Both the position numbers and the translations under genes were made by a program. DNA of 64,000 nt from an uncultured Alistipes sp. (GTDB lineage Bacteria; Bacteroidota; Bacteroidia; Bacteroidales; Rikenellaceae): contig UQKD01000010.1 of NCBI GenBank assembly GCA_900541585.1, forward strand, positions 43,670 through 107,669. The letters run 5' to 3'. The first letter of the stretch is position 1. Every line of letters starts with the position of its first letter. The notes beneath the pieces are model-generated. The model had not been told where the DNA came from. It saw only the letters and a list, made by a program, of their open reading frames with translations, and ran no database searches. Below, one piece after another: positions 27,043 through 36,950 of this stretch.

Positions 27043-29112
27043 ATGAAACACACACTCCCGATCCTGTTTACGATGCTGCTCTGCGGCATGTCCGCCTTCC
27101 CGCAGGAAGGCTGTTACAGCCGGCTCCGGAACGACACCCTGACGATCGGCAACTCCCGGATCGAACGCCGGTTCGTCTGGAACGGCGGCAACCTCATGAC
27201 GCACAGCCTGACCGACTTCTCGTCGGGACAGGTGTGGACCTCCCGCTCCCTGGCGCCCGACTTCAAGGTCACGGGCGACGCCCGAAGCACCGGCGGACGC
27301 TGCTCGACGAAGCGGATCGCCGAAACCGACATCCATCCGGCACGGCTGGAAATCACCGTGGAATTTTCACTGGGAACGCTCGACGTGCGGCGGGTCTACC
27401 GCATCTGCGCCGACACCCCGGCGATCGCCTGCGACACCTACCTCAAAGGCAGCGTCGCACAGCTTCCCGGCGGCCGGGCGGTCAACGCAGCCGACCGGAA
27501 GAACATCGAATCGACCGCCGACATGCAGTCGCAGCCGGTCACCGCGACCCTCGACCGGTTCAACCCCGGCGGGTTCCACTGGCACACGCGGATCGTGGAG
27601 TTCCAGGACGTCACGGACTGGAACAACAACCTGGTCTTCGAAACCGACGTCATTCCCTACCGGAAAAACAGTTACCGGGGCAACCTGCTCTTCGCCCGCA
27701 ACGCCGAGAACGGCCGCGGGTTCTTCTTTCTGAAGGAGGCCCCCGCTTCGGGCGTGCAGCCGGCCTACGGCGGCGGGGACTTCACGGCGGAGTTCGGCGA
27801 TTTCACGGTGACGGGCCTGGGCGTGACGGAGAAGGACCTCCGCGAAGAGGAATGGGTGAAGGCCTACGGCTGCGTCCTCGGAGTCTGGTCGGGCGGGGAA
27901 CTCGAACAGTTGACGGCCCTGCGAAGCTACCAGAAAAACATCCGGAAACTGCTTCCCGGACGCGACGAGATGGTGATGATGAACACGTGGGGCGACCGCA
28001 GCCAGGACACGAAGGTGAACGAACGGTTCTGCCTGGCCGAAGTCCGGAAGGCCGCGCACCTGGGCATCACGCATTTCCAGATCGACGACGGCTGGCAGGT
28101 GGGCAAAAGCCCCAACTCCGCCGTGGCGAAGGGATCGTTCAAAAACATCTGGGACAACCCCGACTACTGGAAACCCGATCCGGAAAAATACCCCCGGGGG
28201 CTGCACCCCGTCGTGGAACTGGGCCGGGAACTGGGCGTGGAGATCTGCCTCTGGTTCAACCCGAGCGTACAGGACGGCTACGCCGACTGGGAGAAGGATG
28301 CGCAGGCCCTCGTCGACCTCTACGACGAATACGGCATCCGCACGTTCAAGATCGACGGACTGGCCATCCCCGACAAACGCTCCGAAAGCAACCTGCGGAA
28401 ACTGTTCGACCGCGTGCTGGAGCGGACGGGCGGTCGAGTGGTCTTCAACCTCGACGCCACGGCCGGCCGCCGCGGGGGCTACCACATGTTCAACGAGTAC
28501 GGCAACATTTTCCTCGAAAACCGTTACACCGACTGGCAGAACTACTACCCCTACTGGACGCTGCGCAACCTGTGGATGCTCTCCAAATACGTCCCCGCGG
28601 AGAAACTCCAGATCGAGTTTCTCAACAAGTGGCGCAACACGGAAAAATACGCCGGCGACCCGTTCGCCCCGGCCAATTACAGTTTCGAATACCTCTTCGC
28701 GACGACCATGGCCGGACAGCCGCTGGCGTGGATGGAGGCGAGCGGACTGCCCGAAGAGGCGCTGGGCATCGGCGCGCTGATCGAACGCTACAAAGAGGTG
28801 CAGCACGATTTCCACCGCGGGGTGATCCTCCCCGTGGGCGACGAGCCGTCGGGCCGTTCGTGGACAGGCTTCCAGTCGGTCGGCGGCGAGCAGGGCTACC
28901 TGATCTTCTTCCGCGAGCAGAACCCCGACCGGAAGGCCCGGGTCGAAACGTGGCTGCCCGACAACACGAAAGTGCGGCTGACCCCGGTGCTGGGCAGCGG
29001 GAAGGCCTCCGTAACGACGACCGGACGCCGCGGGACGCTGGAGGTGGAACTTCCCTCGCCCGACGACTTCGCGATGTACCGCTATGAACTGATCCGCAAA
29101 CCGGGAAACTGA
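27043..29112 (+). CDS. GH36-like alpha-galactosidase, secreted
   Basis: Protein of 689 residues with signal peptide (ends SAFPQEG). The N-terminal beta-supersandwich spans about residues 25-300. The (beta/alpha)8 barrel opens with MMNTWGDRSQDTKVNERF and the substrate-binding ITHFQIDDGWQVG. The probable nucleophile Asp is in IRTFKIDGLAI (near residue 447) and the acid/base Asp in VVFNLDATAGRRGGYH. A C-terminal beta domain follows. These motifs are those of clan GH-D, family 36, retaining alpha-galactosidases, though GH27/GH36 relatives also include alpha-N-acetylgalactosaminidases. Presumably removes alpha-galactosyl side groups in the periplasm. Confidence 0.82.
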   Translation: MKHTLPILFTMLLCGMSAFPQEGCYSRLRNDTLTIGNSRIERRFVWNGGNLMTHSLTDFSSGQVWTSRSLAPDFKVTGDARSTGGRCSTKRIAETDIHPARLEITVEFSLGTLDVRRVYRICADTPAIACDTYLKGSVAQLPGGRAVNAADRKNIESTADMQSQPVTATLDRFNPGGFHWHTRIVEFQDVTDWNNNLVFETDVIPYRKNSYRGNLLFARNAENGRGFFFLKEAPASGVQPAYGGGDFTAEFGDFTVTGLGVTEKDLREEEWVKAYGCVLGVWSGGELEQLTALRSYQKNIRKLLPGRDEMVMMNTWGDRSQDTKVNERFCLAEVRKAAHLGITHFQIDDGWQVGKSPNSAVAKGSFKNIWDNPDYWKPDPEKYPRGLHPVVELGRELGVEICLWFNPSVQDGYADWEKDAQALVDLYDEYGIRTFKIDGLAIPDKRSESNLRKLFDRVLERTGGRVVFNLDATAGRRGGYHMFNEYGNIFLENRYTDWQNYYPYWTLRNLWMLSKYVPAEKLQIEFLNKWRNTEKYAGDPFAPANYSFEYLFATTMAGQPLAWMEASGLPEEALGIGALIERYKEVQHDFHRGVILPVGDEPSGRSWTGFQSVGGEQGYLIFFREQNPDRKARVETWLPDNTKVRLTPVLGSGKASVTTTGRRGTLEVELPSPDDFAMYRYELIRKPGN

Positions 29113-29149
29113 CCCGATGCACATACGGAATACCGAACTACGAAACTCA

Positions 29150-30940
29150 ATGACAATGAAAACGCTGACAAAATTCATCATGCCGCTCGCGCTGTCGCTC
29201 CTCGCGGCCGCCGACGCCGGGGCGCAGGAGCTGATCGCCAACGTTTACGGGCGCCAAACACAGTCGCTCAACGGAAAGTGGGACGCCATCGTCGACCTCT
29301 ACGACCAGGGGCGCAAAAATAAGATCTACCTCGACCGCAAGCCGGAGGGGAAAACCGACTTCTACGAATATTCGTTCGACAACGGCCTGCGGCTCGACGT
29401 TCCCTCGGACTGGAACTGCCAGACACCCGAGCTGAAATACTACGAAGGCACGGTGTGGTATGCCCGGCGTTTCGACGCTCCGCTGCAGGCCGGACAGCGG
29501 CAGTTCCTCCATTTCGGGGCCGTCAGCTACCGCTGCCGGGTGTACCTCAACGGCGAGGAGATCGGCGCCCATGAAGGCGGTTTCACCCCCTTCCAGATCG
29601 AGGTGACCGGCCGGCTGAAACCGGAGGGCAATTTCCTGGCCGTGGAGGCCAACAACACCCGCACGCCCGACGCCATTCCGGCGATGGCCTTCGACTGGTG
29701 GAACTACGGGGGCATCACGCGCGACGTCATGCTGATCAGCGTCCCGGACACCTTCATCGAGGACTATTTCATCCGCCTCGACAAGGATTCCGCCGACCGG
29801 ATCACAGCCGACGTGAAGCTGTCCGGCGCGGCAGCGGGCACTTCCGTCGGGATCGAAATCCCGGAACTGAACGTCCGCGAAACCGCCGTCACGGACGACA
29901 AGGGCACGGCCTCGGTGTCGTTCCGGGTGAAGAAACTCGAACGCTGGTCCCCTGCAAATCCGAAACGCTACCGGGTGATCGTCTCCTCGGACCGCGACCG
30001 GGTGGAGGAGCGGATCGGCTTCCGCAACATCCGGGTCGAGGGCGAGGACATCTGCCTCAACGGCACGCCGCTGTTCCTCAAGTCCGTCAGTTTCCACGAG
30101 GAGATCCCGCAGCGCATGGGCCGGGCCTTCTCCGAGTCGGACGCCGTGATGCTGCTTTCGGAAGCCCGTGCCCTCGGCTGCAACATGATCCGCCTGGCCC
30201 ACTACCCCCAGAACGAATACATCGTGCGGCTGGCCGAGCAGATGGGCTTCCTGCTCTGGGAGGAGATTCCCATCTGGCAGGGCATCGACTTCGCCAACGG
30301 CCAAACCCGGGAGAAGGCCGGGCGCATGATCCGCGAAATGGTCACGCGCGACAAGAACCGCTGCGCCCTGGCGTTCTGGGGCGTGGCCAACGAGACGCAG
30401 CCCTCCGAGGCGCGCAACGCCTTCCTGCGCCACCTGATCGGGTGCTGCCGGGAGATCGACGACACGCGCCTGATCGTTGCGGCGTTCGATCTGGTGCGCT
30501 TCGACCGCCAGCGGCAGCTCTTCGTCATGAACGACCCGTTCATCGAGGAGCTGGACGTCGTGGCCGTCAACAAATACATGGGCTGGTATCACCCGTGGCC
30601 CCTCACGCCCGACAAGGCGGTGTGGGACGTGGCGCGCGGCAAGCCGCTGATCATCTCCGAATTCGGCGGCGAAGCGCTCTACGGCCAGCACGGCCCGGCC
30701 GACGTGGCCAGTTCGTGGAGCGAGGAGTACCAGGAGGCCCTCTATCGGGACAACCTCCGCATGTTCGAGAACATCCCCAACCTGCGGGGCGTGTCGCCGT
30801 GGATTCTGTTCGATTTCCGCTCGCCGTTCCGCTTCCACCCCACCAACCAGGAGGGCTGGAACCGCAAGGGGCTGGTTTCGGACCAGGGATACCGCAAGAA
30901 AGCGTGGTATCTGATGAAAGCCTACTACGACAAACACTAA
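29150..30940 (+). CDS. GH2 beta-glucuronidase-like enzyme, secreted
   Basis: About 596 residues, with starts possible at 29117, 29150 or 29156; the signal peptide MKTLTKFIMPLALSLLAAAD favours one of the latter two. GH2 layout: jelly roll (residues 25-190, YYEGTVWYARRFDAP), Ig-like domain (190-280), then the barrel (CLNGTPLFLKSVSFHEE). Acid/base Glu lies in AFWGVANETQP and the nucleophile Glu in PLIISEFGGEALYG. Two features known from bacterial beta-glucuronidases are present: AVNKYMGWY matching the NRYYGWY block, and an Asn-x-Lys motif in GWNRKGLVSD, which contacts the uronate carboxylate. Function as exo-beta-glucuronidase is therefore more likely than beta-galactosidase. Confidence 0.82.
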   Translation: MTMKTLTKFIMPLALSLLAAADAGAQELIANVYGRQTQSLNGKWDAIVDLYDQGRKNKIYLDRKPEGKTDFYEYSFDNGLRLDVPSDWNCQTPELKYYEGTVWYARRFDAPLQAGQRQFLHFGAVSYRCRVYLNGEEIGAHEGGFTPFQIEVTGRLKPEGNFLAVEANNTRTPDAIPAMAFDWWNYGGITRDVMLISVPDTFIEDYFIRLDKDSADRITADVKLSGAAAGTSVGIEIPELNVRETAVTDDKGTASVSFRVKKLERWSPANPKRYRVIVSSDRDRVEERIGFRNIRVEGEDICLNGTPLFLKSVSFHEEIPQRMGRAFSESDAVMLLSEARALGCNMIRLAHYPQNEYIVRLAEQMGFLLWEEIPIWQGIDFANGQTREKAGRMIREMVTRDKNRCALAFWGVANETQPSEARNAFLRHLIGCCREIDDTRLIVAAFDLVRFDRQRQLFVMNDPFIEELDVVAVNKYMGWYHPWPLTPDKAVWDVARGKPLIISEFGGEALYGQHGPADVASSWSEEYQEALYRDNLRMFENIPNLRGVSPWILFDFRSPFRFHPTNQEGWNRKGLVSDQGYRKKAWYLMKAYYDKH

Positions 30941-30947
30941 AACCGAC

Positions 30948-32138
30948 ATGAAGAAACTACCGACATACATGGCCCTGGCCCTCCTGCTCGCAGGCTGCGC
31001 CGGCGGCGGGCAGAAACCGCTGGCGACCGTCGTGGACGAGGCGCTGGCCGGCGCCGAGCGGCAGACGCTGCTGATGGCCGAAAAATACAGCGCGCGCGAA
31101 GGCCGCCTGCCGCGCACGTGGGAGAACGGCGGGGACGTCTCGTCGGATTCGCGCTGGTGGTGCAGCGGCTTTTTCCCGGGCGTGCTGTGGTACGTCTACG
31201 AGAACGGCCGCAATCCCCGGGTGCTGGAATACGCCCGGATGTACACCGCGCGCGTCGAGCGGGAGAAATACACCACCGACAACCACGACGTGGGGTTCAT
31301 GCTCTATTGCAGTTTCGGCAACGGGCTGCGCCTCACGGGAGACGAGTCCTACGAGGAGGTGCTGCTCACCGGGGCGCGCTCGCTGGCGACGCGCTTCAAG
31401 CCCGAAGTGGGGCTGATCCGCTCGTGGGACCACAACCGGGACAAATGGCAGTATCCGGTCATCATCGACAACATGATGAACCTCGAACTGCTGATGTGGG
31501 CCGCCGAACGTTCGGGCGACCGTTCGCTGCGCGACATGGCCGTCTCGCACGCCGACAAGACGATGGAACACCACTTCCGTCCCGACTTCAGTTCGTGGCA
31601 CGTAGTCTCCTACGACACGATTTCGGGCCGGCCCCACCTGAAACAGACCCACCAGGGCCTCTCCGACGATTCGGCGTGGAGCCGCGGGCAGGCGTGGGGA
31701 CTTTACGGCTATACCTGCATGTACCGCCTCACGGGCGACGCCCGCTACCTGCAGCATGCCCGCAGCATCGCCGGATTCCTCATCAACCACAGGAACATGC
31801 CCGCCGACGGCATTCCCTACTGGGATTTCGATGCGCCGGCCCTCGCCTCCACGCCGCGCGACGCTTCGGCCGCGGCGATCATGGCCTCGGCGCTGGTCGA
31901 GTTGAGCGGCTTCGTTCCCGCAGGGGAAAGCGAGGAGTATATGGCCTTCGCTGAAAAGCAGGTCCGCACGCTGGCGTCGCCCGAATACACCGCCCCGGAG
32001 GGCGGAAACGGGGATTTCATCCTCATGCACAGCACGGGAGCCTATCCTTTCTCCTCGGAGGTGGACGTTCCGCTCACCTACGCCGATTACTATTACCTGG
32101 AGGCGCTCACGCGCATCAAACGCAAACTGCAATCATGA
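30948..32138 (+). CDS. GH88 unsaturated glucuronyl hydrolase, lipoprotein
   Basis: Protein of 396 residues with lipoprotein signal ([14 protein letters not shown]). The (alpha/alpha)6 barrel of GH88 is indicated by [34 protein letters not shown] with the first catalytic Asp, [17 protein letters not shown] with the second, the aromatic [22 protein letters not shown], and the C-terminal [18 protein letters not shown]. These enzymes hydrate the 4,5-double bond of terminal unsaturated glucuronate left by polysaccharide lyases. No lyase gene is present in this window, so its substrate must come from elsewhere or it acts on saturated ends. Overlaps the next gene by four bases (ATGA). Confidence 0.88.
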   Translation: MKKLPTYMALALLLAGCAGGGQKPLATVVDEALAGAERQTLLMAEKYSAREGRLPRTWENGGDVSSDSRWWCSGFFPGVLWYVYENGRNPRVLEYARMYTARVEREKYTTDNHDVGFMLYCSFGNGLRLTGDESYEEVLLTGARSLATRFKPEVGLIRSWDHNRDKWQYPVIIDNMMNLELLMWAAERSGDRSLRDMAVSHADKTMEHHFRPDFSSWHVVSYDTISGRPHLKQTHQGLSDDSAWSRGQAWGLYGYTCMYRLTGDARYLQHARSIAGFLINHRNMPADGIPYWDFDAPALASTPRDASAAAIMASALVELSGFVPAGESEEYMAFAEKQVRTLASPEYTAPEGGNGDFILMHSTGAYPFSSEVDVPLTYADYYYLEALTRIKRKLQS

Positions 32139-33418
32139 CCGCCGTGAAAAAATACGCGATGCTGCCGCTCTGCGGTCTGGCCCTGTTCTGCGCCCGGGCG
32201 CAGGAGCCTGCGATAAACTACGACGAATCGCAGGTCCCGGCCTACGTGCTCCCGGACCCGCTGACGACCATCGCGGGCAAAAAGGTGACCGACGCCGGGA
32301 CATGGACCTCGGAACGCCGCCCCGAGTTGCTGTCGCTGTTCGAGACCGAGGTCTACGGGAAAGCTCCCGGACGCCCCGAAGGCCTGCATTTCCAGGTCTT
32401 GAGCGAAGACCGCTACACGCTGGGCAACATGGCCACGCGCAAGGAGATCGCCGTCTATTTCACGGAGAGCGACGAGCATTTCATGACCATCCTGCTCTAC
32501 ATCCCCAACAAGCGCACGGATGCCGTCCCGGTGTTCCTCGGGCTGAACTTCAAGGGCAACCACACGATCTGCGACGACCCGCTCGTCACGGAGTCGGTCT
32601 CGCGCATGAAACCGCGGGAAGAGGGCGGGAGCGAGGTCCGCGCAAAAGGGTTCCCGCGCGCCGCTGCGGCATCGCGGTGGCCGGTCGAAATGCTGATTGC
32701 CAACGGCTACGGCCTCGCGACGATTTACCGCGGGGACATCGACCCCGACTACGACGACGGCTTCCGGAACGGGGTCCATCCGCTGTTTTACCGCCAAGGG
32801 CAGACCCGCCCCGACCCGGACGAATGGGGAACCCTCGCGGCCTGGGCCTGGGGCTTGAGCCGCGCGATGGACTACCTCGAAACCGACGAGGATGTCGATG
32901 CCTCCCGCGTGGCGGTCATCGGGCATTCGCGGCACGGCAAAACGGCCCTTTGGGCGGCAGCGGCCGACACGCGCTTCGCCCTGGCGGTTTCGAACGACTC
33001 GGGATGCGGCGGCGCGGCGTTGTCGCGGAGATGTTACGGCGAGACCGTGGCCCGGATCAACAGCCTCTTTCCGCACTGGTTCTGCGAAAATTTCAAACGT
33101 TATTCGGGCGACGAGGCGGCCCTGCCGGTCGACCAGCACGAGCTGATCGCCCTCGTGGCCCCGCGCCCGGTGTATATCGCCAGCGCCGTCGAAGACCGCT
33201 GGGCCGACCCGAAAGGCGAGTTCCTCGCAGCAGTTCACGCCACGCCGGTCTACGAACTGTTCGGGCTGGAAGGGCTTTCCGGCACGGAACTGCCGGAAAC
33301 CGACGCGCCCGTGTTGTCGGGACACATCGGCTACCACGTCCGTTCGGGCGGCCACGACATCACGCTCTACGACTGGCAGCAGTTCGTGAAATTCGCGGAC
33401 AAACACCTGAAACGATAA
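32135..33418 (+). CDS. CE15 glucuronoyl esterase, secreted
   Basis: Protein of 427 residues with signal peptide (ends CARAQE). Alpha/beta-hydrolase of carbohydrate esterase family 15: the nucleophile Ser is in [14 protein letters not shown] near residue 269, matching the family G-x-S-R-x-G-K block. The block [14 protein letters not shown] contributes to the active site, WFCENFKRY lines it, and the catalytic His is in [15 protein letters not shown]. The N-terminal [19 protein letters not shown] and the tyrosine-rich [18 protein letters not shown] are also characteristic. CE15 hydrolyses esters between (4-O-methyl-)glucuronate and alcohols such as lignin, which fits the uronic-acid theme of its neighbours. 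It is translationally coupled to the GH88 gene. Confidence 0.87.
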   Translation: MTAVKKYAMLPLCGLALFCARAQEPAINYDESQVPAYVLPDPLTTIAGKKVTDAGTWTSERRPELLSLFETEVYGKAPGRPEGLHFQVLSEDRYTLGNMATRKEIAVYFTESDEHFMTILLYIPNKRTDAVPVFLGLNFKGNHTICDDPLVTESVSRMKPREEGGSEVRAKGFPRAAAASRWPVEMLIANGYGLATIYRGDIDPDYDDGFRNGVHPLFYRQGQTRPDPDEWGTLAAWAWGLSRAMDYLETDEDVDASRVAVIGHSRHGKTALWAAAADTRFALAVSNDSGCGGAALSRRCYGETVARINSLFPHWFCENFKRYSGDEAALPVDQHELIALVAPRPVYIASAVEDRWADPKGEFLAAVHATPVYELFGLEGLSGTELPETDAPVLSGHIGYHVRSGGHDITLYDWQQFVKFADKHLKR

Positions 33419-33436
33419 TCTAAAACAACACCATAC

Positions 33437-36154
33437 ATGAAAAACCGGTTTATAAAACTGCTTCTCGCGGCCGTGTTCCTGGGTTCTCTCTCCCCGGCGG
33501 CCGCCCAGACCCGCGAAGTGGACCTCTCGGGAGAGTGGAGGTTCCAGACGGACGTGATGGATTTCCGCAGGGGATCGCTTTCGCCGCGCTACAACCACCG
33601 GCTCCAGGAGACGATCACCCTCCCGGGCATCACCGACGACTACCAGATCGGCTACAAATCGCCCTACCGCCACGTCGACCGCCTGACGCGCGTTTACGAA
33701 TACATGGGTCCGGCGTGGTATCAGCGCGACATCGAGTTCCCGGCCGAGTGGAAGGGCAAGTGCATCTTCCTCTATTTCGAGCGCACCCACTGGCTCAGCT
33801 CGGTATGGGTCGACACCAAGGAGGTGAGCCGCCTGGACTACATCAGCGTCCCGCACAACCACGACCTGACGGATTTCGTCACCCCGGGCAAAACGCACCG
33901 CATCACGGTCTGCATCGACAACCGGTTCCAGTACAACACCCACAAATGGAACCACGCCCACACGGAGTTCACGCAGATCAACTGGAACGGCATCCTCGGC
34001 GAGATGAAACTCGTGGCCGTAGACCCGGTCTACATCGACGACATGCAGCTCTACCCCGACGTGGCGAAAAAGAGCGTCGAGGTGCGCCTGAAAATCGACA
34101 ACCGCACGAAAAAGCCCTTCGAAGGCAAGGCCCTGATCACCGTTTCGGGCAACGGCCTGCACGTGACCAAGGAGATCCCCGTCAGCGGCGACGCGGAGGA
34201 GGTCGGCCTGGCCGAAACCGTCACGCTGGGCCGGGAGGCCAAACTCTGGAACGAATTCAACCCGAACCTCTACACCGTGGAGTGCACGCTGCTGACCGGC
34301 ACCGGAAAAGAGACCTTCGAACATAAGAAGTCGGCGACGTTCGGCATGCGCGAAGTGGCGCAGGGCCGCAACCACATCCTGCTGAACGGCCGCCCGGTCC
34401 ACCTGCGCGGAACCGTCGAGAACGCCGTGTTCCCCAAAACGGGCCACGCCCCGGTCTGCGATGCCGAATGGGAGCGTATCATGCGCATCGTCAAGGACTA
34501 CGGGCTGAATCACATCCGTTTCCACTCGTGGTGCCCTCCCGCGGCGGCCTTCCGCATGGCCGACCGCCACGGCGTCTACCTCGAAGTCGAGATGCCCATG
34601 TGGGGCAAGGACGCCGAGCCGGACGAAGCGCGCTACGACTTCTTCCGCCGCGAAATGCGGGCCATCCTCAAGGAGTACGGTAACCACCCCTCGTTCGTCC
34701 TCTACTGCAACGGCAACGAAATCACGGGCAACTTCGACTTCATCGAGGAGCTGACCGCCGACGGCCGCAAACTCGACACCCGTCACCTTTACAGCGGCTC
34801 GACGGCCCGTACGCGGGTTCCCTCCGACCAGTACTACGTTTCGCAGCAGACCAACAAAGGTCCCGTGAAGGTCTACGAAGGACGGCCCTCGACGGACTGG
34901 GACCGCAGCAGCGAATCGGACGTCGACGTACCGGTCATCTCCCACGAATCGGGACAGCGGTGCGTCTACCCCGACTTCCGCGAGATCGAAAAGTTCACGG
35001 GACCCGTCCGGGCGCGGAATTTCGAACTCTGGCGCGAAATGCTCGACGCCAACGGCATGCTCGACCAGGCGCACGACTTCTTCCGTGCTTCGGGCGCGCT
35101 GACCGTCGTGGAGTACAAGGCCGTGATCGAGGCGCTGCTCCGCTCGTCCAAGTCGGCCGGGTTCCAGCTGCTTTCGCTCAACGACTTCCCGGGACAGGGC
35201 TACGCCCCGGTGGGCATCCTCGATCCTTTCTGGGACTCCAAGGGGCTGGTGACGCCCGAAGAGTGGCGGGCCTTCTGCGCCCCTACCGTGGCGCTGCTCC
35301 GCTACCCGAAAAGCGCCTGGTTCGACGACGAGACGTTCACGGCGAAGGCCGAAGTCTACAACTTCGGCGCGGCGGCGCTCAAAAATGCGAAAATCCGTTG
35401 GTCGGTCACCGACGGCAACGGGAAAACCATCGCCAAGGGCAGTCTGAAATCGCAGACCGTAGGCATCGACGGCGTCTTCCCCGTCGGGGAGTTCTCCGCT
35501 CCGCTCGGCAAGGTGCGCGGCCCGCAGCAACTCACCGTGCATCTGAACGTCGGCGAGACGATCGGCAACAGCTGGAACATCTGGGTCTACCCGCGAAACC
35601 CGTCGCTGATGCAGTCGGACGCCGAGGTGCTCTACACGACGGAGTTCGGCGAGCAGGCCAGACAGTACCTCGCCGCAGGTAAGAAGGTCGTCCTGACCCC
35701 TGCGCCGAACAAGGTCAAGGGGCGTAAATCGACCTTCCACAACCATTTCTGGAACCCGATCATGTTCGCCTGGGCGCCCATGACCATCGGCTGCCTGATT
35801 CATGCCGACGAACCGGTGTTCGCCGACTTCCCGACCTCCTTCCACACCGACTGGCAGTGGTGGGACATCCTGGAGAACGCCAAGGTGATCGAGATGCAGG
35901 CGGCCCCGCGCCAGCTGCGGCCCTTCATCCAGGTCATCGACAGTTTCGACAACAACGAAAAACTCGGCATCGGCTTCGAGGCCCGGGTGGGCGGCGGCAA
36001 ACTGCTCGTTCTGGCGGTCGACACGAAAAAGAAGATGGACGAACGCCCAGCGACGCGGCAGCTGCTCGAAAGCATCGACAACTACGTCCGCAGCGACCGG
36101 TTCGCTCCCGAGGTCACGCTCGACGAGTCGTTCATCGCCTCCTTCATGCGCTAA
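33437..36154 (+). CDS. Large GH2-family beta-glycosidase, secreted
   Basis: Protein of 905 residues with a signal peptide ending SPAAAQTRE. Sugar-binding jelly roll at about 25-200 (LSGEWRFQTDVMDF, LTRVYEYMGPAWYQRDIEFP), Ig-like domain to about 300, and a catalytic barrel starting LNGRPVHLRGTVENAVFP. Acid/base Glu is in FVLYCNGNEITGN and the nucleophile candidate Glu in VPVISHESGQR. After the barrel come about 300 residues of extra beta domains (AKAEVYNFGAAALKNAKI, RKSTFHNHFWNPIMFAW). The arrangement occurs in several uncharacterised GH2 subfamilies of Bacteroidetes, so specificity (galactose, glucuronate or mannose) is undetermined. No Asn-x-Lys motif is evident. Confidence 0.82.
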   Translation: MKNRFIKLLLAAVFLGSLSPAAAQTREVDLSGEWRFQTDVMDFRRGSLSPRYNHRLQETITLPGITDDYQIGYKSPYRHVDRLTRVYEYMGPAWYQRDIEFPAEWKGKCIFLYFERTHWLSSVWVDTKEVSRLDYISVPHNHDLTDFVTPGKTHRITVCIDNRFQYNTHKWNHAHTEFTQINWNGILGEMKLVAVDPVYIDDMQLYPDVAKKSVEVRLKIDNRTKKPFEGKALITVSGNGLHVTKEIPVSGDAEEVGLAETVTLGREAKLWNEFNPNLYTVECTLLTGTGKETFEHKKSATFGMREVAQGRNHILLNGRPVHLRGTVENAVFPKTGHAPVCDAEWERIMRIVKDYGLNHIRFHSWCPPAAAFRMADRHGVYLEVEMPMWGKDAEPDEARYDFFRREMRAILKEYGNHPSFVLYCNGNEITGNFDFIEELTADGRKLDTRHLYSGSTARTRVPSDQYYVSQQTNKGPVKVYEGRPSTDWDRSSESDVDVPVISHESGQRCVYPDFREIEKFTGPVRARNFELWREMLDANGMLDQAHDFFRASGALTVVEYKAVIEALLRSSKSAGFQLLSLNDFPGQGYAPVGILDPFWDSKGLVTPEEWRAFCAPTVALLRYPKSAWFDDETFTAKAEVYNFGAAALKNAKIRWSVTDGNGKTIAKGSLKSQTVGIDGVFPVGEFSAPLGKVRGPQQLTVHLNVGETIGNSWNIWVYPRNPSLMQSDAEVLYTTEFGEQARQYLAAGKKVVLTPAPNKVKGRKSTFHNHFWNPIMFAWAPMTIGCLIHADEPVFADFPTSFHTDWQWWDILENAKVIEMQAAPRQLRPFIQVIDSFDNNEKLGIGFEARVGGGKLLVLAVDTKKKMDERPATRQLLESIDNYVRSDRFAPEVTLDESFIASFMR

Positions 36155-36164
36155 ACCGTAAACC

Positions 36165-36938
36165 ATGAAAAAGACAGTCCTTCTGCTCTGCGGCCTCTCC
36201 CTCGGCATGCTCCGGGGAGGGGCGCAGGAGCTGAAAATGACCGAATCCGCCCCTCTGACGCAGGTTTACGGCGAGATCAGCGAATCCGACGAACTGCTCC
36301 CGATGAACGATGTGGGAGTGGAATTCGGATACGTCCTCTACGAGGCTGCGGTCACCGTTCCCGAAGGGGAGGCCCTGCTGGAACTGGAAAACGTGCGCGA
36401 CTACGCCACGGTCTACGTGGACGGGAAGTTCCAGGGAACCGTGACAGACAACCGCAAGACGCTGGAACTGACGGCGGAGCCGGGTCTCCGGACCCTGTGC
36501 CTCTACGTGGAAAACATCGGCCGCATCACCTACGGTCCGGAGATCCTCGACAATTCGAAGGGGCTGTTCGGCAGCGCCCGCCTCGGCGGCGGGGAGATCT
36601 CGGGCTGGAAGATCACGCCGCTCGAAGTGCGCGACGCCGACCCCGAGGGCCTCGCGTTCGAACCGCTCGGCGCGTGCGGCGAACCCTGCTTCCGGCGCGG
36701 GCATTTCGACTGCGCGGCCGAAGGCGACGTCTACCTCGACGTCTCGGGATGGGGCATGGGCGAAGTGTGGATCAACGGCCGCTACCTCGGCTCGTTCTGG
36801 GACGAGGAGAAACAGCAGTCGATCCTGATTCCCGCGGGCGTCCTCACGCCGAAGGGAAACCGTATCGTGGTTTTCGACATCAAGAACGACGACCCCGCCT
36901 CGACAATGCGCCTCTCGGAAAAACCCGTGTTCAAATAA
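36165..36938 (+). CDS. Stand-alone GH35-type C-terminal beta-sandwich protein (no catalytic domain)
   Basis: Protein of 257 residues with its own signal peptide (MKKTVLLLCGLSLGMLRGGAQE). The body resembles only the C-terminal jelly-roll domains of GH35 beta-galactosidases: EFGYVLYEAAVTVPEG, LENVRDYATVYVDGKFQG, LCLYVENIGRITYGP with the ensuing LDNSKGLFGSARLGGGEISG, and finally FRRGHFDCAAEGDVYLD, GWGMGEVWINGRYLG and GNRIVVFDI. The roughly 330-residue catalytic barrel that normally precedes these domains is absent, and the upstream gene ends 10 bp before. The intact frame, signal peptide and operon spacing suggest a working secreted binding module, perhaps galactose-specific, rather than decay. 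Confidence 0.8.
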   Translation: MKKTVLLLCGLSLGMLRGGAQELKMTESAPLTQVYGEISESDELLPMNDVGVEFGYVLYEAAVTVPEGEALLELENVRDYATVYVDGKFQGTVTDNRKTLELTAEPGLRTLCLYVENIGRITYGPEILDNSKGLFGSARLGGGEISGWKITPLEVRDADPEGLAFEPLGACGEPCFRRGHFDCAAEGDVYLDVSGWGMGEVWINGRYLGSFWDEEKQQSILIPAGVLTPKGNRIVVFDIKNDDPASTMRLSEKPVFK

Positions 36939-36950
36939 CAAGCAAAACCG

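Noticed and set aside
32093..36208. Open minus-strand frame of 1371 codons opposite the CE15/GH2 genes
   Set aside because: It is the antisense of real GC-rich genes with clear families; the translation has no domain and is His/Arg/Val-rich as expected for a shadow frame.
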